64,000 nt of DNA from Dendrobium chrysotoxum (lineage: Eukaryota > Streptophyta > Magnoliopsida > Asparagales > Orchidaceae): contig CM034307.1 of NCBI GenBank assembly GCA_019925795.1, positions 36,357,201 to 36,421,200 of the forward strand, written 5' to 3'. Under the pieces are notes generated by a model, which had not been told where the DNA came from, made no database searches, and worked only from the letters and a program-made list of their open reading frames with translations. The position numbers and the translations under genes are program-made. Shown here piece by piece: positions 21,559 to 33,951 of this stretch (its first letter is position 1; each line of letters starts with the position of its first letter).

Positions 21559-22074
21559 GATAAATTATGATATGCATAATGGCCTTTGTACTACATGTAG
21601 ACTATAACATCAAATGAATTGGTGATTACAAATTCCTTTTTATTAATATTTTGCACATAATGTATATTTATGTTGAGTTTTATTTTTTTATTGGAAGAGT
21701 TTCATCAGAGAAGCATTGACAGAGATAAAAGCTATCTTAAAATGATTTATATTTTGGTGTACTATACTCGCAGAAAAATGCAATGCGTTTCTATGCTCGC
21801 ACATTGTCTATAACTTCTGGACAAAATTCCTTGCACCTAAAAATGATTGGCCTTTACATGTCACTTTCTGTAACCTTGATTGATTTGCATTTTTTATGTT
21901 TTGGGACTTCAGAATGATTCTGCATTTTTTAATATCAGATCTTCCCCTTTTTAATTGATAAACGAGAGATCCCAAACTGTTTTTTCCATCCAAAACATAG
22001 ACTCTCAAGAAATATAATTATTTAATAAGTTATCAATTAAAGCGAGTAATTCTAATCAACTACTTTAAACAAAT

Positions 22075-22215
22075 GTTTAAAGCTGTGCAATAAGAAGCGA
22101 GCTTGGCACTATTTTGAAAAAAAAGGTACGAGGCATACACCTCACCTTAATGTAATGAGAGGTCCGCCTCAGTAAAACTAAGGCGCACCTCAAGGAACGA
22201 CTCTATGCAATTTGT
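22075..22215. mobile_element. Degenerate hAT end related to the 40952 element
   Basis: GTTTAAAGCTGTGCAATAAG matches the terminus CAGTTTAAAATTGCGCAAAAAG of the hAT element at 40952. The following 120 bp contain the same kind of subterminal GAGGC/GCCTC words (GGTCCGCCTCAG, AAGGCGCACCTC). No opposite end was found. Confidence 0.5.
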
Positions 22216-22824
22216 AAGAGATGCAAGCCTCAAAAGTTAGGATTTATTTAAATTAATTTTTTAAATTGTAAGTGTAATGTAAAAAATATACCTTATTTTA
22301 AAGACGCTTCATATATCACATGCCATTTAAAATTTTACCTGAATACTCATAACAATTTTACAATCATCCATCTTTACTATATAATTGACTCCAGAATGCA
22401 TCAATGATGTTTAAGAAATTAAAGAAGCTACTGAGAACTGATAGATGTATCAGAAGGCTCAAAGCAAGGATTACAAGAAGCAAAATCGACATGGTCAATG
22501 GATCATAATTCATAGCTCTAAAGAATGTGTATAAAAGGCTTGTGAAGATCTTTCTAATCAAGAAAAAGTGGGGGCGTCCAAGACTATATCGAAACGAATG
22601 ATCTTGCACAGAAGCAGAAATTATTCCATGACCTTAGTTAAAAGCAGAGTCAAGTATGAAAGATGATGTTGGACTTCTGGATGTGCTCTCAAAGAATGCC
22701 TCATTTCATGTCATGGCACTCAATGAAAATTAATGGAGGCTACATGTTTTAAAAAATGAACATAAATTGAAATTAAGTCAGCTAGATTTTAGTTTAAACT
22801 GCAATTAAGAGGACAAATCCTTAC

Positions 22825-22918
22825 TCTTCATCAAAGTGGTCAAAGCCATTGCATTATTTGATGTCTCCCGAATTGTGCGGATTACACCATCCAAATTGTC
22901 AAGTCCGATAATAATTCC
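22825..22918 (-). CDS. GYRA exon e: GIIIGLDNLDGVIRTIRE segment
   Basis: 31 codons plus 1 nt: GIIIGLDNLDGVIRTIRE, then TSNNAMALTTLMK. It corresponds to the conserved GLxxAxxNxDxVIxxIR helix of GyrA. The acceptor is TCCCTCAG and the donor is GTAAGGAT. It is separated from the preceding exon by only 109 bp. Confidence 0.95.
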
Positions 22919-23027
22919 CTGAGGGACGACAACAAAATTAGGTTAAAGACAAAAGCAGAAAATCTCCACATGAAGCACAAAAATCATTTTGAAAACATTA
23001 ACTTTCCTTCACAAAAAATTATAATAC

Positions 23028-23114
23028 CTCTACAATATGCTTCCTTTCTTTTGCTTGAGAAAGCTGAAATCCAGCACGCCTTTCGATAACGGAGCATCGA
23101 AAATCGAGGAAGGC
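23028..23114 (-). CDS. GYRA exon d: AFLDFRCSVIERR segment
   Basis: 29 codons: AFLDFRCSVIERRAGFQLSQ then AKERKHIVE. It matches the GyrA/ParC segment FxxxRxxVxxRRxxFxLxxAxxRxHxxEG. The acceptor is CAGAATTTCAG and the donor is GTATTATA. A 15.7-kb intron lies upstream. Confidence 0.95.
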
Positions 23115-24750
23115 CTGAAATTCTGAATAAGTGTCTGTCATTAATTCTACTGAAAATCTAACAATGCAACAGAAATTCTAAAATGCCATTTAAGATAACG
23201 CCTAGGTGTAAAATGGAAATGTTTAATTTAAGGAAATATAAAGAAAATTCGTCAGGCACCAACACTAAGACATTCTAAATAAAGCCAAGCAAACATATAA
23301 ATTTTAAAATTTTGTTCATAATCAAAACTCTCCAAATTCAAATTAATATAAAAAATAAACAACCATGGTGAGAACTGTTTAAAAGATTGATCATGTTATG
23401 TGGTGTTGCAAGAATATCAAATCGGAATGAAAAATCATCCTATAGAAAGCATAGATATGAACATTGGGCACTAACATGACACTGGGACAGTGACAAAATT
23501 GCTAAAATCATACTTGTCAATAGTGAATGGCGCATCATGGTACAAAGTTCAACATGGAGTCATGGCACATAGCACGCGACACGACATGCGCCATTTTAAA
23601 CATAGAGTGCAACATAAAATTATTATAAAAAATGTGTAATATTATGAAATATCATTAAATTAAAAAATAAACCATTGTGATAATAAAAACTACCAAAGCG
23701 ATGCACAAATTGAAGTAATCAACACATTAATCCCTCATAATTCAAAATATTACAATCATATTTTAAGCTTTGTGATTTTGTAAAAATTTAATCTGGCCTT
23801 CTTGGGAATCATTATCAATAGCAAAAGTCAAAAAAGCTTTCATTCACTTCATCAGCATTGTCTCCTGTTCCATAATCCCTCATCATCTTCATTCTCCATA
23901 GCAACAATGTGATGTCTACATGAAGATTCCTTTTCTTTTCCATTAGATCGATCTCGAATGTTGTAGCTTTTGTCATTAACACCAATGACTTTTAAAATAG
24001 TATTTCATTTCAAATCTTCCTCACCAACAATGAATTCATTTTTTTTCATCTAACTATTCATCCATTTTTCCTACTAACAATCATCTATGTCAATAAGGGA
24101 ATAGGGTCGATGACATTATGATAATTGTATCTACAAATCAATACTCTATTATATTTACATAAAATAATATTTGAGATGACCAGGATCAATTCTATTTCTT
24201 TTGCTATGAAGTTACAATTGAAATATCATCATACTTACTACATGTTAAACATGCATGGAAAAAAAATCAACACATACTCTATTTTTATACTTACATATTC
24301 GAATTTATTCCAATTATGTTTGCATCCAAGTGAACTAAAGTTTAGGCTAAGGATTTTAATAACAAAATTTTATAAGTGTAGAGCTCCTTGCACATACACT
24401 AATCACCAATCAGCTGGAAGTAATGAAATTTATTTTTTATTCTTATGAAAGTATTACTAAATCTTAGTTTTACTCAAGCAAAAATACCTGGTGACTAAGT
24501 AGTCATTTATCTTACAGCTAGAGGAATGCTGCATAGACCTTCACCCCTAATATATACATTGAATTCATTGTTAGATTATCTTATTCATCTACACCCTAAG
24601 ATAATCTTCCAACACAAATATAGTCCATCAATTATTTTCTTGCCCTGACAATGTTAAGATTGCTAAAAAATATTCAGGATTCAGATAGTGTGTAGTGGCT
24701 TGTAAAGGTCAGTGGAGTTACATTTCCCATCTTCTAATAATAATTTTTCA

Positions 24751-26832
24751 CTAAATCAATAAATATCATATGTAGATCCTCCTTATTCTCTCTATACTTC
24801 TCCATCAAACCTCTCAATAAATGTATAGCTTCCATAGTAGACCTACCCGGCACGAATCTAAATTGATTTTGAGAAACATCTATATCATATCATAACCTAT
24901 GCTCAATAACTCTCCCACAATTTTAAAGTATGACATATTAACTTAATTCTTCTATAATTTACATACTCTTGTGCATCACCTTTATTCTTAAAAATAGGAA
25001 TCAACACACTGCTTCTCTACTCATCTACAAGGCCTTCAAAATAATATTAAAAAGTTTCGTAAGTTAAGAAATTCCTTCATCTCCTAAGCATTTCCACACC
25101 TCTATTGGAATATCATCAGGACCAACATCTTTTCCACTTCATTTTCTTTAAAACATCTCTAGCTTCAATTTTACAAATATGCCGATAAAAACAAATTTTT
25201 CTATTTTCATTTAGTGTGCCAAGGCCAATAAAGTCAATCGTATTCCTACAATCTTCATTGAAAAGTTTATCAAAACATTTCATCCACCTTTGTTGAATAT
25301 CCTCTTCTAATAAAAGTTTTTTTTTACTTTAATACACTTCATTTGAACTAAATTCTTATTTATCTCATATCTTTGCTTGGCTAACTTATACATACATCTT
25401 TCGATCTCCTTAGTATATAATCTATTATATAAATCATTAAAAGATAAATTCTTTACATCATATATTATTTTCTTAGACTCCTTACAGACCTCTTTATATC
25501 TTTCTCAATTTTTTGAGTTTTTACATTTAAAATAATTTTTATAACAAAGCTTCTTATTTTTTATTTTTTCTTGCACATTTTGTTTCCACCACCAACTATG
25601 TTTAATATTAAGAACTTTTACTTTTGATACTCCAAGCATTTCTTTTGCAACATTCTTAATATCATTAATAACTTTTTTCGCATAACATTAGCTTCCTTGT
25701 GTACAATTAGTATATTAAAATCTTGAATTTTACTCTCAAAAACACTTTTGTCTTTTGTTAGTGATTTTTAAATGCCCTCATCTAATCCTAGGATAATACT
25801 TTACTTTATTTTTCATATCCACCCCTTCAACTTAAAGTCTAAAACTAATAAACGATGTTGGGTACATAAATTTTCATTCAAAAAAACTTTACAATATTTG
25901 CAATCTAAACGATTTATTTTTCTTATAAGAAAATAATCGATTAGAATTTTACTATATCCATTCTTATAAGTGATGAGATGCTCCACTCTTTTTTTAAATA
26001 AAATGTTAGCAATTATAAAATCATAAACTAGAGAATAATCTAATATGATCCCACTACCTTCATTAGACGCTCCAAATCCATAACCATCATAAATGCTTTT
26101 AAAATCTTCTACCTCTCTACCAAGTTCATTTAAATCTCCTCTCATAAAAACTCTTTTTTTAAGAGATCTTTTATATAAATTCTTCTAAATAATTCCAAAA
26201 ATTTTAATTTGATACATATCCAAACCTACTTGAGGAGCATAAGCACTCATAATATTCATAATCTTAGCATCAACAGTAATTTTTAAAGCTATAAGTCTGT
26301 CTCCAATTCTATTAATTTTTACAATACTATCCTTCAAACTCTTATCTATAATCACAACTATATCATTTCTAATTTGACTTTTAACTGAATACCATAGTTT
26401 AAAACCTAAACTATCAATCTCCTTAGCCTTCTCTCCAACTCATTTAATTTTCATAAATTCATAGAATATTTATCTTCCTATGAATCATAATCTCTATTAA
26501 TTTCATTAATTTGCCTATAAGAAAACCTATATTCTAAGTTCATATCATAATTCTAGTTTCATGGACTAACTTTTTTGCCCACATTTGTCTGTAATGTGAG
26601 AACTCTGGCTTATTTAACACTGTACCTGAGCGTTGGTGTAGCGGCCCTTGCCCGCTTCTTACTGCATTCAGGTCATACAACACGCTTCCAAGGAACGTCC
26701 TACTATTAGCACAATATATTAAAGAATTAATGTCAAGATAATTCGATAAATTTTATGCAGGCTATCGACTACCTGATACAAGCCTCAAATTTTCTCATCT
26801 AGGATCTCATACCTAACAACGACAATGTTTTT
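24751..26832 (-). mobile_element. RTE LINE, 5' two-thirds, nested in the hAT relic
   Basis: The 5' end is at about 26832 (the GACAATGTT block shared with the copy ending at 37068). It proceeds through the endonuclease domain (DLNELGREVEDFKSIYDG, IILDYSLVYDFIIANILFKK, KILIDYFLIRK near 25900-26140) and the linker. It stops within the reverse-transcriptase domain near the FIDLEKAYD position at 24751. The 3' end with its TTG tail is absent, so it was cut after insertion. Stops interrupt all frames. Confidence 0.85.
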
Positions 26833-26864
26833 ATGTTAAACATAATGTAAGAATAAAATTCATT

Positions 26865-27300
26865 TCATACATAAAATGATATACATTGTGCCAAACCTAC
26901 AAAGACATTCTCAGAAACATTATCAGTAACTTGAATCACACTATGCAGCCCAATATACTTAATATACTTACAAAAAAATTCAAATATCTTCATTGCATTC
27001 TTTGAGAAAAAACTCGTATTTATTGACTTTATAAATACAATTCCTCCCGGATAGTTCACAGCAAAATTTAGCAAAATTTTCTCATTCTTGATGTACATCA
27101 ATCTGCCATAAGGAATAGTCGTAAAGTACACAATTTTCTTGATGTCATCGTAGTAGTTCTTATGTGTGTCCAAACTCTTTCTTCAAGCAAGTAACCCATA
27201 CATCATGATAGATAGGTCTCATCCCAGGAACAAATTGTCTAAATGCCTCAAGTACAGTAGGGAAGCTATCATATTTAACCACAATGAATGAAATTTCAGC
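26865..27300 (-). pseudogene. hAT transposase fragment
   Basis: The longest piece reads YGRLMYIKNEKILLNFAV, PGGIVFIKSINTS, IFEFFCKYIKYIGLHSVIQV and TDNVSENVFVG. It is the plant hAT block (DGWSDxxxRPLINF, GGxxFLxxVDAS, VxQVVTDNAxNY) with many changes. Upstream, at about 27200-27300, AEISFIVVKYDSF and FRQFVPGMRP match the region before it. The LINE at 24751-26832 separates it from any C-terminal part. Confidence 0.7.
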
Positions 27301-29058
27301 ATCATACATCTATCTACAAAATATTTGAATTGCCCTTACCCTCATTTCCTTCTTAACAATATCCATCTCTTTGCAAAATTTACATTTTCGATGCTTCACC
27401 ATATCATTAGGAATTGGTGTGAGATATGACAAATGGTAGCCCTTGATACTTTAAGCATTGATATTGATATTGAACTTTATCTAGAAGCATTAGACATGGT
27501 TGTCTGATGTATTTTGGTTGGTCTTCCAAAACATCATCTACCATAACATCAACATCATCGCATTCATTAATCATGACATGTGGCATTTCATTAATCTATG
27601 CTATTAACTCTTTTTTTCCTCAGTAGGGAGTTGTGTGTTTCATTATTTATATGTTTGGGACAATTAGAACCCAGCTTTAACATTTTTGAAATCCTGTAGC
27701 TTGTGGCACGTAGCTCCTCCTTTTATTAATTTTCCATAGAAAATACATGTCAAACAATTGTTATCAGCTTCGTTAGAAAACATTGCAAATTTTCATGTAG
27801 GATTTTTTTTTTTTGAAATGAAGTAAATTCGACATACTTTCGATCACCTAGAAGCAGGTATAACATCAAACTAATTCATTCAATCAAATAAGAAAACTTG
27901 CTGCAAGAAGAAAAAGAAATAAACTTATAAACCCTAACAATTCCATAAAAAGCTTGTAGTGATTTCGAGTTGGATGCACACGCAACTGCACAGAGTTTGT
28001 TTCCTTCCCAAACTATCAATGAGATCAAGGAGATGCCCACACAATTACACACACCATATCAGAACGAACCACGAAAATAACAACCAAAAAATGAATAACG
28101 CCAACAGAGAGAATCCACAAAAATACAAAAAATTACTAATGTGACCCACATTAATCATGATACATTTGTACCTAAAATCTCATGATATGATAATCGAACT
28201 CACCGTAGTTGTCAATAGAACCATACTCACTGACAAGCCCTTCCCAGCGACCAATCAGAAGCTTTTGCGGGAATCGTAATGCCTATGGACAAAAAAGAGC
28301 GATTGGGGTTCTTCTAGAACTTGTAAGAGTCAGAAGATTCATCATCCAAAATAATCTCTCCCCTGATCATCGAGATTTCGAGCGAGTTTGATGACAAAGT
28401 CGTGGATCGAGCAGCCTTTGGGGCCATATGGATGCAGGATTTAACCTAAATCTTGCCAAATGGCAAAAATGACTACTTTGAATCCTACAAAAACATAAAT
28501 CCCATTCTTTCTTTGCTTCGCCTTAAATCTGATTGTTCGACAGATTTACAGGATTTAGTCAAAGAAGCACGTGAAAGTGGAGAAAAATAGTTACCTTTGC
28601 AGCAACCTCCCATCATGACATCTAACCTAATAGAACAATCGAACGATGCAAAGAAGCTTCTTTAGTGACTCTTTCAAAACCTACTAAATGCTAAGCTGAA
28701 GAAACAACAAAAAAGAAATTACAAAGGGTATGAAGGATTCGACTCTGGCCAGAGAGAGGGTTGAAAGAAAAGCATATGCAATTGCGAGTAACCCGATCCT
28801 TTAATTATGCTGGGAATGAATATATGCGCTTGAATAAATAAATTTGAGAATTATAATGACTCAAATTTCAGTAATAAATTTAATTATAATTTTTATTCTT
28901 TGTATTTTAAAATGTTAAAAAAATTACATACGTTATTTCTGCCTTGAGCCAAGCGTTATTGCCCCATATATATCGCCAATAGTGCATGCTATTTTGAACA
29001 TATGTATTGCGCCAAGCAAATAGGGCCATGTGTGCGCCACAATTTTACTCCATTAACA

Positions 29059-30160
29059 TATATGGTGAGAACCCTAACTTCAAATAGCTTAAATATAGTT
29101 GTTGCAATAGTGCAATTTGATATTGCCTAGACTTTTTTAATTTTCTTGTACTTGATGGTTTTTGAGGAAGCAGTCCCATTGTTATTGACGGATTTCGAGT
29201 AGTGAGAACTTGAATGGGTTCTTATTTGGACAAAGAATAGCAACTTTAGCGATGAACAAGTCATAATCTATGAATTCAAGAATTGCACATGTAAAGCTGG
29301 TTATATAGTCCTTAAATGACTCCTACAATTGCCCAATGTAAAAGGGTATGTGAGCTTTTACTTGGCCCTTAGGAGCTCCAAAATTGAATGATCAATTGTC
29401 TAATAAATTCATTGGAAAAATGAAATGCTTTCCTAAAAAAATTTGAAAACCACATCAAATTATCTTCGATGGGAGTTTAAGAAAACTTTGCATTGAATGA
29501 CATCTAAAATGGTGTGTGCAATGTTGTAGTATCTTCAAATAAACCACATGTTCCACGGGATCAATTAATCCTCTATAGCTACAAAGATGAGGACTCTAGA
29601 CTTTCAAAGGAATGGGTTCCTCCAAAATTGCAACGGTGAAGGTCAAGAAGTGTCGTGAGGCTCCCATCATGAAGCTTAACCTACCCACTCAAAATGCTGC
29701 AATAAGGGTTTCTTCATTTGGAATCTTTTGTTTCAACCCAAAGATGGAGTTTTAAGCTCAAGGCCGATAAAGCATTAATACCATGAACAACTACCGTTTT
29801 GTATATGGAAGCAATTCATGCCAGGATCCAGTTGCTCCATTAAACATAAAATTGTTTAGCTATGTAAAGTCAACCTATATGGAGTACACAAGATCCATTA
29901 CAAAAATATCCCCAATAGTCAAGAAGAGATTACTGATCCCATTCTAAGACAATAACACTAGAGTTATCACCTTAGTCTCTCATGGCTCTTTTCATTCCCC
30001 CTGATGTTCTTAATGAGAACATCAAATATAAACATCAAGATTTTGATGTCCTAGAGTTTGTATATTTTTAGAGAATTGGGCGATGCTCTAAGAAAATAGA
30101 GAAATTAAAAATAGAATGAGAAAAGAAGATATTAATTTAAAGTGATGCAACTTTTAGATT
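29059..30160. other. Intronic sequence without a recognised feature
   Basis: It is moderately AT-rich, with no open frame longer than about 60 codons that resembles a known family. Some stretches around 29540-29780 have a less AT-biased, coding-like texture and may be an old retroelement, but I cannot assign them. Confidence 0.4.
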
Positions 30161-30163
30161 ATG

Positions 30164-30340
30164 CATACTTGTCAATGGCACAAAATAACGCGCGTCATGG
30201 GACACGACACGGCGCGGTGCACCTACGGTGATATCCGTATGGTGCGGCACAAAGGTTCAAAATGACGCACACCATGTGCGCACAATGGCGCAAGGCACAT
30301 GGTGCAAATAGCGCGAGCAATTTTATTTCGGAATTTTAAT
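30164..30340. mobile_element. Single end of the CATACTTGTCAA hAT family
   Basis: GCATACTTGTCAATGGCAC is followed by about 150 bp dense in GCGC, CACGGCGCGG and GGCGCAAGGC words, like the subterminal regions at 7259 and 7726. No second end was found. It marks a third, truncated member of the family in this gene. Confidence 0.55.
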
Positions 30341-31240
30341 ATAATTATAAATATTTTTTTGGAGATTGATCTTTCTTTCTTCTCAACAATTATTTGGAGA
30401 TTGATCTTTCTTTCTCAAAGTTAGAATTACAGGTTTTGAGCAAGAAAAGAGATCCCTTCTTCCCAATCATCTCTTATAGCTCCTCTATCGATGTCAAAGA
30501 AAAATTAAATCTTCAAAATTTTTGTCCTTTGAACTATTGTGCACTCTTTTATACCAAGATGTTTCGATTCAACAATGAATATTTGCACGAACAATCAACT
30601 CTTTATGATGAACCATGTTTTAATCAAATTGACTCTCATATCATGTCCTTTCAATTATTTTGATTCCATTCCACCATTTTGGGCGAGAAGAATATTCCTT
30701 GCACCTATGAGAAAATTTGATGTTATAAACTAGACTTTGACCTCAGAACAAATCTCAATTGAGTGGATCCTAATATGTTTTGCAAGTAAATTTCACCTGA
30801 CATATCATTTTATTTGTATCCTTCCAAAGCACCATTAACAAAAAATTGTGATCCTTAATGTCCAATCCAACCCAAGTGTGTGACACCCCGATTCAATCTT
30901 CATGAGTGGGCATAAGAATTGTACAAATCAATATTTTCCCCCAAAGCTCAAATGTTGAAATTTTTAAAACAATAGGACAAAATAATTATTTGATTCTAGA
31001 GAAACAACACACATATTGACTTCGTGTAAAATAACCAAAAAAATATTGATAATAATTTTGTTTAAGGCTGCTAGTTTATTTATGTACATATTCACAAAAA
31101 GAAACTTACTAATAAAGTCAAATTATTCAACATATGAATTAGTCTATAAATGATAACTACTTTCAAGAAAAAAAATTAAAATGAAATTAAAATTCAACTT
31201 GTTGAATCTAATTCATCATGATTAATCTTAAAAACATTTA

Positions 31241-32606
31241 AGGATCATTTGGTTGGCTAAAAAATAATGCATCATTAGAGGAATAAAATGTAAAATAAAT
31301 GTAATGTACTTAAAATGTTTTAGAGTTGTTTGGTTTAGTGTAAGCAAATGCATGGGATAATTGTTTTGTGTTAAAATTAAAGTTAAAGGAATTTTGTGTA
31401 AAGACTAGCAGTGATGGTCCATGGAAGTCGGTTGCGGCTGGTGACGGTGGTTGCAGTAGTGGTGATGGCGGTGGGTTGCAAGGGTGGTAGCAATGGTAGC
31501 GGCAACATTGGCTGAAGGCGGTCATGGCCTGCTATGATGCACCGACACTTCTATTCAAAGAGGTATGTATTGTTCGATGTATATCAAACACGACACGTGT
31601 CTGACATGTGTCAAACACACCAAAGGAATGTCCGATTAAAAATATTAGAAATAAATTAAAAACACATGTATTAAATAGTTTATGAAAAAACTTTTTTAAA
31701 TATAATTTATTGTATTTGAAATTTTATTTATTAAGAAAGTAAAAACCAAATTTCTTATTTCCTCTCCACAACTCCAAATCAATCGACCGAACTCAATACT
31801 CTATTTCTCAAATATTCTCATCTTTATTTCTCTCTGGCTGGTTGCGGCAAGGGTTTCACAACAAAGCATGATATCATATTAATATTGCCATCCGACGTCA
31901 TCACAACATCAATGTTTCAAAATCATCTCAACATTGAAGTCTAAAGTTGTCTTGACATTGACGCTTGACGCCTGCAATTTCTAAGCCCACAATTACGCCC
32001 ACGTGTCATCTCAACATCCATCTTTGTTCAACATCATCTCAATATTGACGATCGACTTCGTCTCGACATCGACGACCGACATCAATGCCAAATGACCATT
32101 GCACAACATTGAAGCCCAACTCTCGACAGCATTGTCGTCTCCCCTGTAAATGTCAAACACTACTCGAAGTTTGACCCTCGAAGTCTTAATATTAAACATT
32201 TAAGCACAAATTTTAATTAAATAACTTATTATTTCTCAATTATTCTTAATATTCTACTTTTTTAATTTGTATACATGATTTTTAAGATATAAAAATTATC
32301 ATACCATGTCTAACCCGTGCAGTGTCCTATATTTTCAATAATTGATTCCTATGTCCATGTTGTGTCGTATTCGTGCTGATGTGTCCGTGCCTGTGCTTCA
32401 TAGATGGCCGACAATGGCCGTGTATTCAAAGAATCAACCAAATTGGCATATTTAGAATACAACAAAAAATGACAGGTGAAATTCAAATTCATCAAAATTT
32501 TACTTTGGATTTTATTTTCATCAAATCAAACATATACATTACAAAAACCCCTACAATTTGCATTTTGAATACTTTACACCCAAAACCCTTCAAATCGAAT
32601 AGCCAC
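31241..32606. mobile_element. Nested transposon composite A (outer element interrupted by an 872-bp element)
   Basis: Outer ends: AGGATCATTTGGTTGGCT at 31241, and the reverse complement of the right end, GTGGCTATTCGATTTGAA. These resemble the GGGGTTGTTTGG ends of composite B at 52845. The outer core is GGTGGTTGCAG-type GC-rich sequence. After removing the inner element the outer one is about 490 bp. TTA lies at both edges (31239-31241 and 32607-32609 by one alignment), but this is too short to prove a target duplication. Confidence 0.5.
31532..32403. mobile_element. Non-autonomous DNA transposon, 872 bp, probably hAT-like
   Basis: The ends CTATGATGCACC and CTATGAAGCACA (reverse complement of the right end) are inverted repeats. 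The flanks ATGGCCTG and ATGGCCGA match at 6 of 8 positions, a possible decayed 8-bp duplication. It is homologous over its length to the 873-bp element at 53582-54454. Shared blocks include GACACGTGTC, ATGTCCGATTAAAAA and CTCTCGACAGCATTGTCGTC. The interior holds many imperfect CATCTCAACATTGACG-type units. No coding capacity is seen. Confidence 0.65.
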
Positions 32607-33099
32607 TTAGACTACTACTTCAATAAAGTTGTCCATCCATGTGATATAGATAACTTATTTAAATCAAACATAATCGTATGGTTGCTACTTAAGGAAAGAA
32701 AATTTACGAATTCTAAAAAATATAAACTTCAAATTCCTCGTATCCCCCTTTGGAATCTATAACATAATCAGTGGAATGCATACAAATATTTTATTAATAC
32801 CCTTGCATGCATCATATCTTACGACATTATCCATTATTAATATGCATGATTTGAATGAATCTATTTGTTGGCAACTTACCATTAACTATGAAAATAAATT
32901 GTTTACTAGAAATGTTAATATAAAAAGAGACGTCAAAGAAAGTGATAATATTATGATCCGTCTAAATTCAAAAATATTTACTCTAAAAAGCCTTCAGAAA
33001 TAAATTGCTAGATAAACAAGAATCATTAAGAGCTATATAACTTATTGAAGCAAATGCTTATAGGTTGGAACTTCAAATATATATATATATCTATATATA

Positions 33100-33132
<33 letters not shown>

Positions 33133-33950
33133 ATATATATATATATAGTATTAATCTAATTTTTATTGTAACTAATTTGATCTTAAATCATGATTTCTTC
33201 TTTTTTCACCTCATCAAAATTTTGTACAGTCATGCATTAGATTATTCACTTTCTTACCTCCACATTTGCCACAAAATTACATCTATGTTCACACTAATTG
33301 TGTTTCTAAAGTTGTTCTTAGTGATAAATTTTGTCTGCTAACAATGTAAGATGTCACAGGTGCCAAAAAAATAGAAATGAATACCGAGAAGTGAAGATTC
33401 AAGAATATTTTGGGCGAAAATCTGACAACAATGCCTTGAACTTTCGAAAGAATATCAACTTAACAATTTTTCAAATTCAATTTTCTTTTTAACTTGTCGA
33501 AATTGATGCAATGTCAATCCCCTCCAGGGCTATAGTTGTGCAGCTTCTGGTGGCTAGCGTTAACAGATCTATTGTGGCCTTCAATTCCTTGCATTGAGGA
33601 ACAATAGCAAGAGTTCGACTCCTTCCAAAGTATTTCCATTAAAAATCATTCTAGCATCCAATGGACTCCATCTATGATTTTCTTATGGATAAGTTAATGG
33701 ACACACCTATTACTTATGTGATTAGAAATAAAAAATTGAGGCACATATTAAAATTCATCAAATTGATTAATAAAATAATTTATTAATGTCCAAATCTCTC
33801 TTTTTCCTTTCAGGAGTTTAATATTTGATCAAATGTGAGATTTGAGAAATTCTAGAAGGGTATCTCTTTGTAAGAATATCAGGTTTGCTTTTATAATGAC
33901 ATTTTTGCTTTTGCCTTTCTTTTTTTCTCCTCCTACATTTTATGTCAATA
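32607..33950. other. AT-rich intronic sequence with a TA-rich microsatellite
   Basis: An interrupted (TA)n run with a few C substitutions lies at 33077-33147. The rest is AT-rich. The open frames at 32776-33003 and elsewhere resemble nothing I know and are expected by chance. Confidence 0.5.
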
Positions 33951-33951
33951 T

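Larger units (their letters stand above)
12990..22824 (-). other. GYRA long intron, 9,835 bp
   Basis: The intron has a GTAAGGATT donor after 22825 and an ATGTCAG acceptor before 12989. It holds an inverted-repeat element (13871-14054), a fragment of a GGGGTGTCAA-type MITE, LINE pieces, a hAT transposase relic (15000-17270) and a Ty3/gypsy element (17290-21247) broken by a chimeric LINE insertion. It also holds a LINE 5' fragment and a hAT end. The stretches 12990-13870, 14055-14500 and 22216-22824 show no recognisable feature. Confidence 0.9.
23509..29058 (-). mobile_element. Large hAT element relic with a nested LINE
   Basis: The left end CATACTTGTCAATAGTG is the same terminus as the 468-bp MITE at 7259, including the following GGCGCATCATGG subterminal words. 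A probable right end is ATTTTACTCCATTAACATAT near 29055, preceded by TGTGCGCCAC-type words. Between them lie minus-strand hAT transposase pieces (26865-27300) and a LINE (24751-26832). No matching 8-bp flanks were found, so the outer boundaries are tentative. It may be the autonomous partner of the MITE family. Confidence 0.5.

Noticed and set aside
31532..32403. Mutator-like assignment with 9-bp duplication for the 872/873-bp family
   Set aside because: The better-preserved copy is explained by an 8-bp duplication with symmetric ends. The ninth matching base equals the terminal base of the inverted repeat. The 9-bp reading is not fully excluded.
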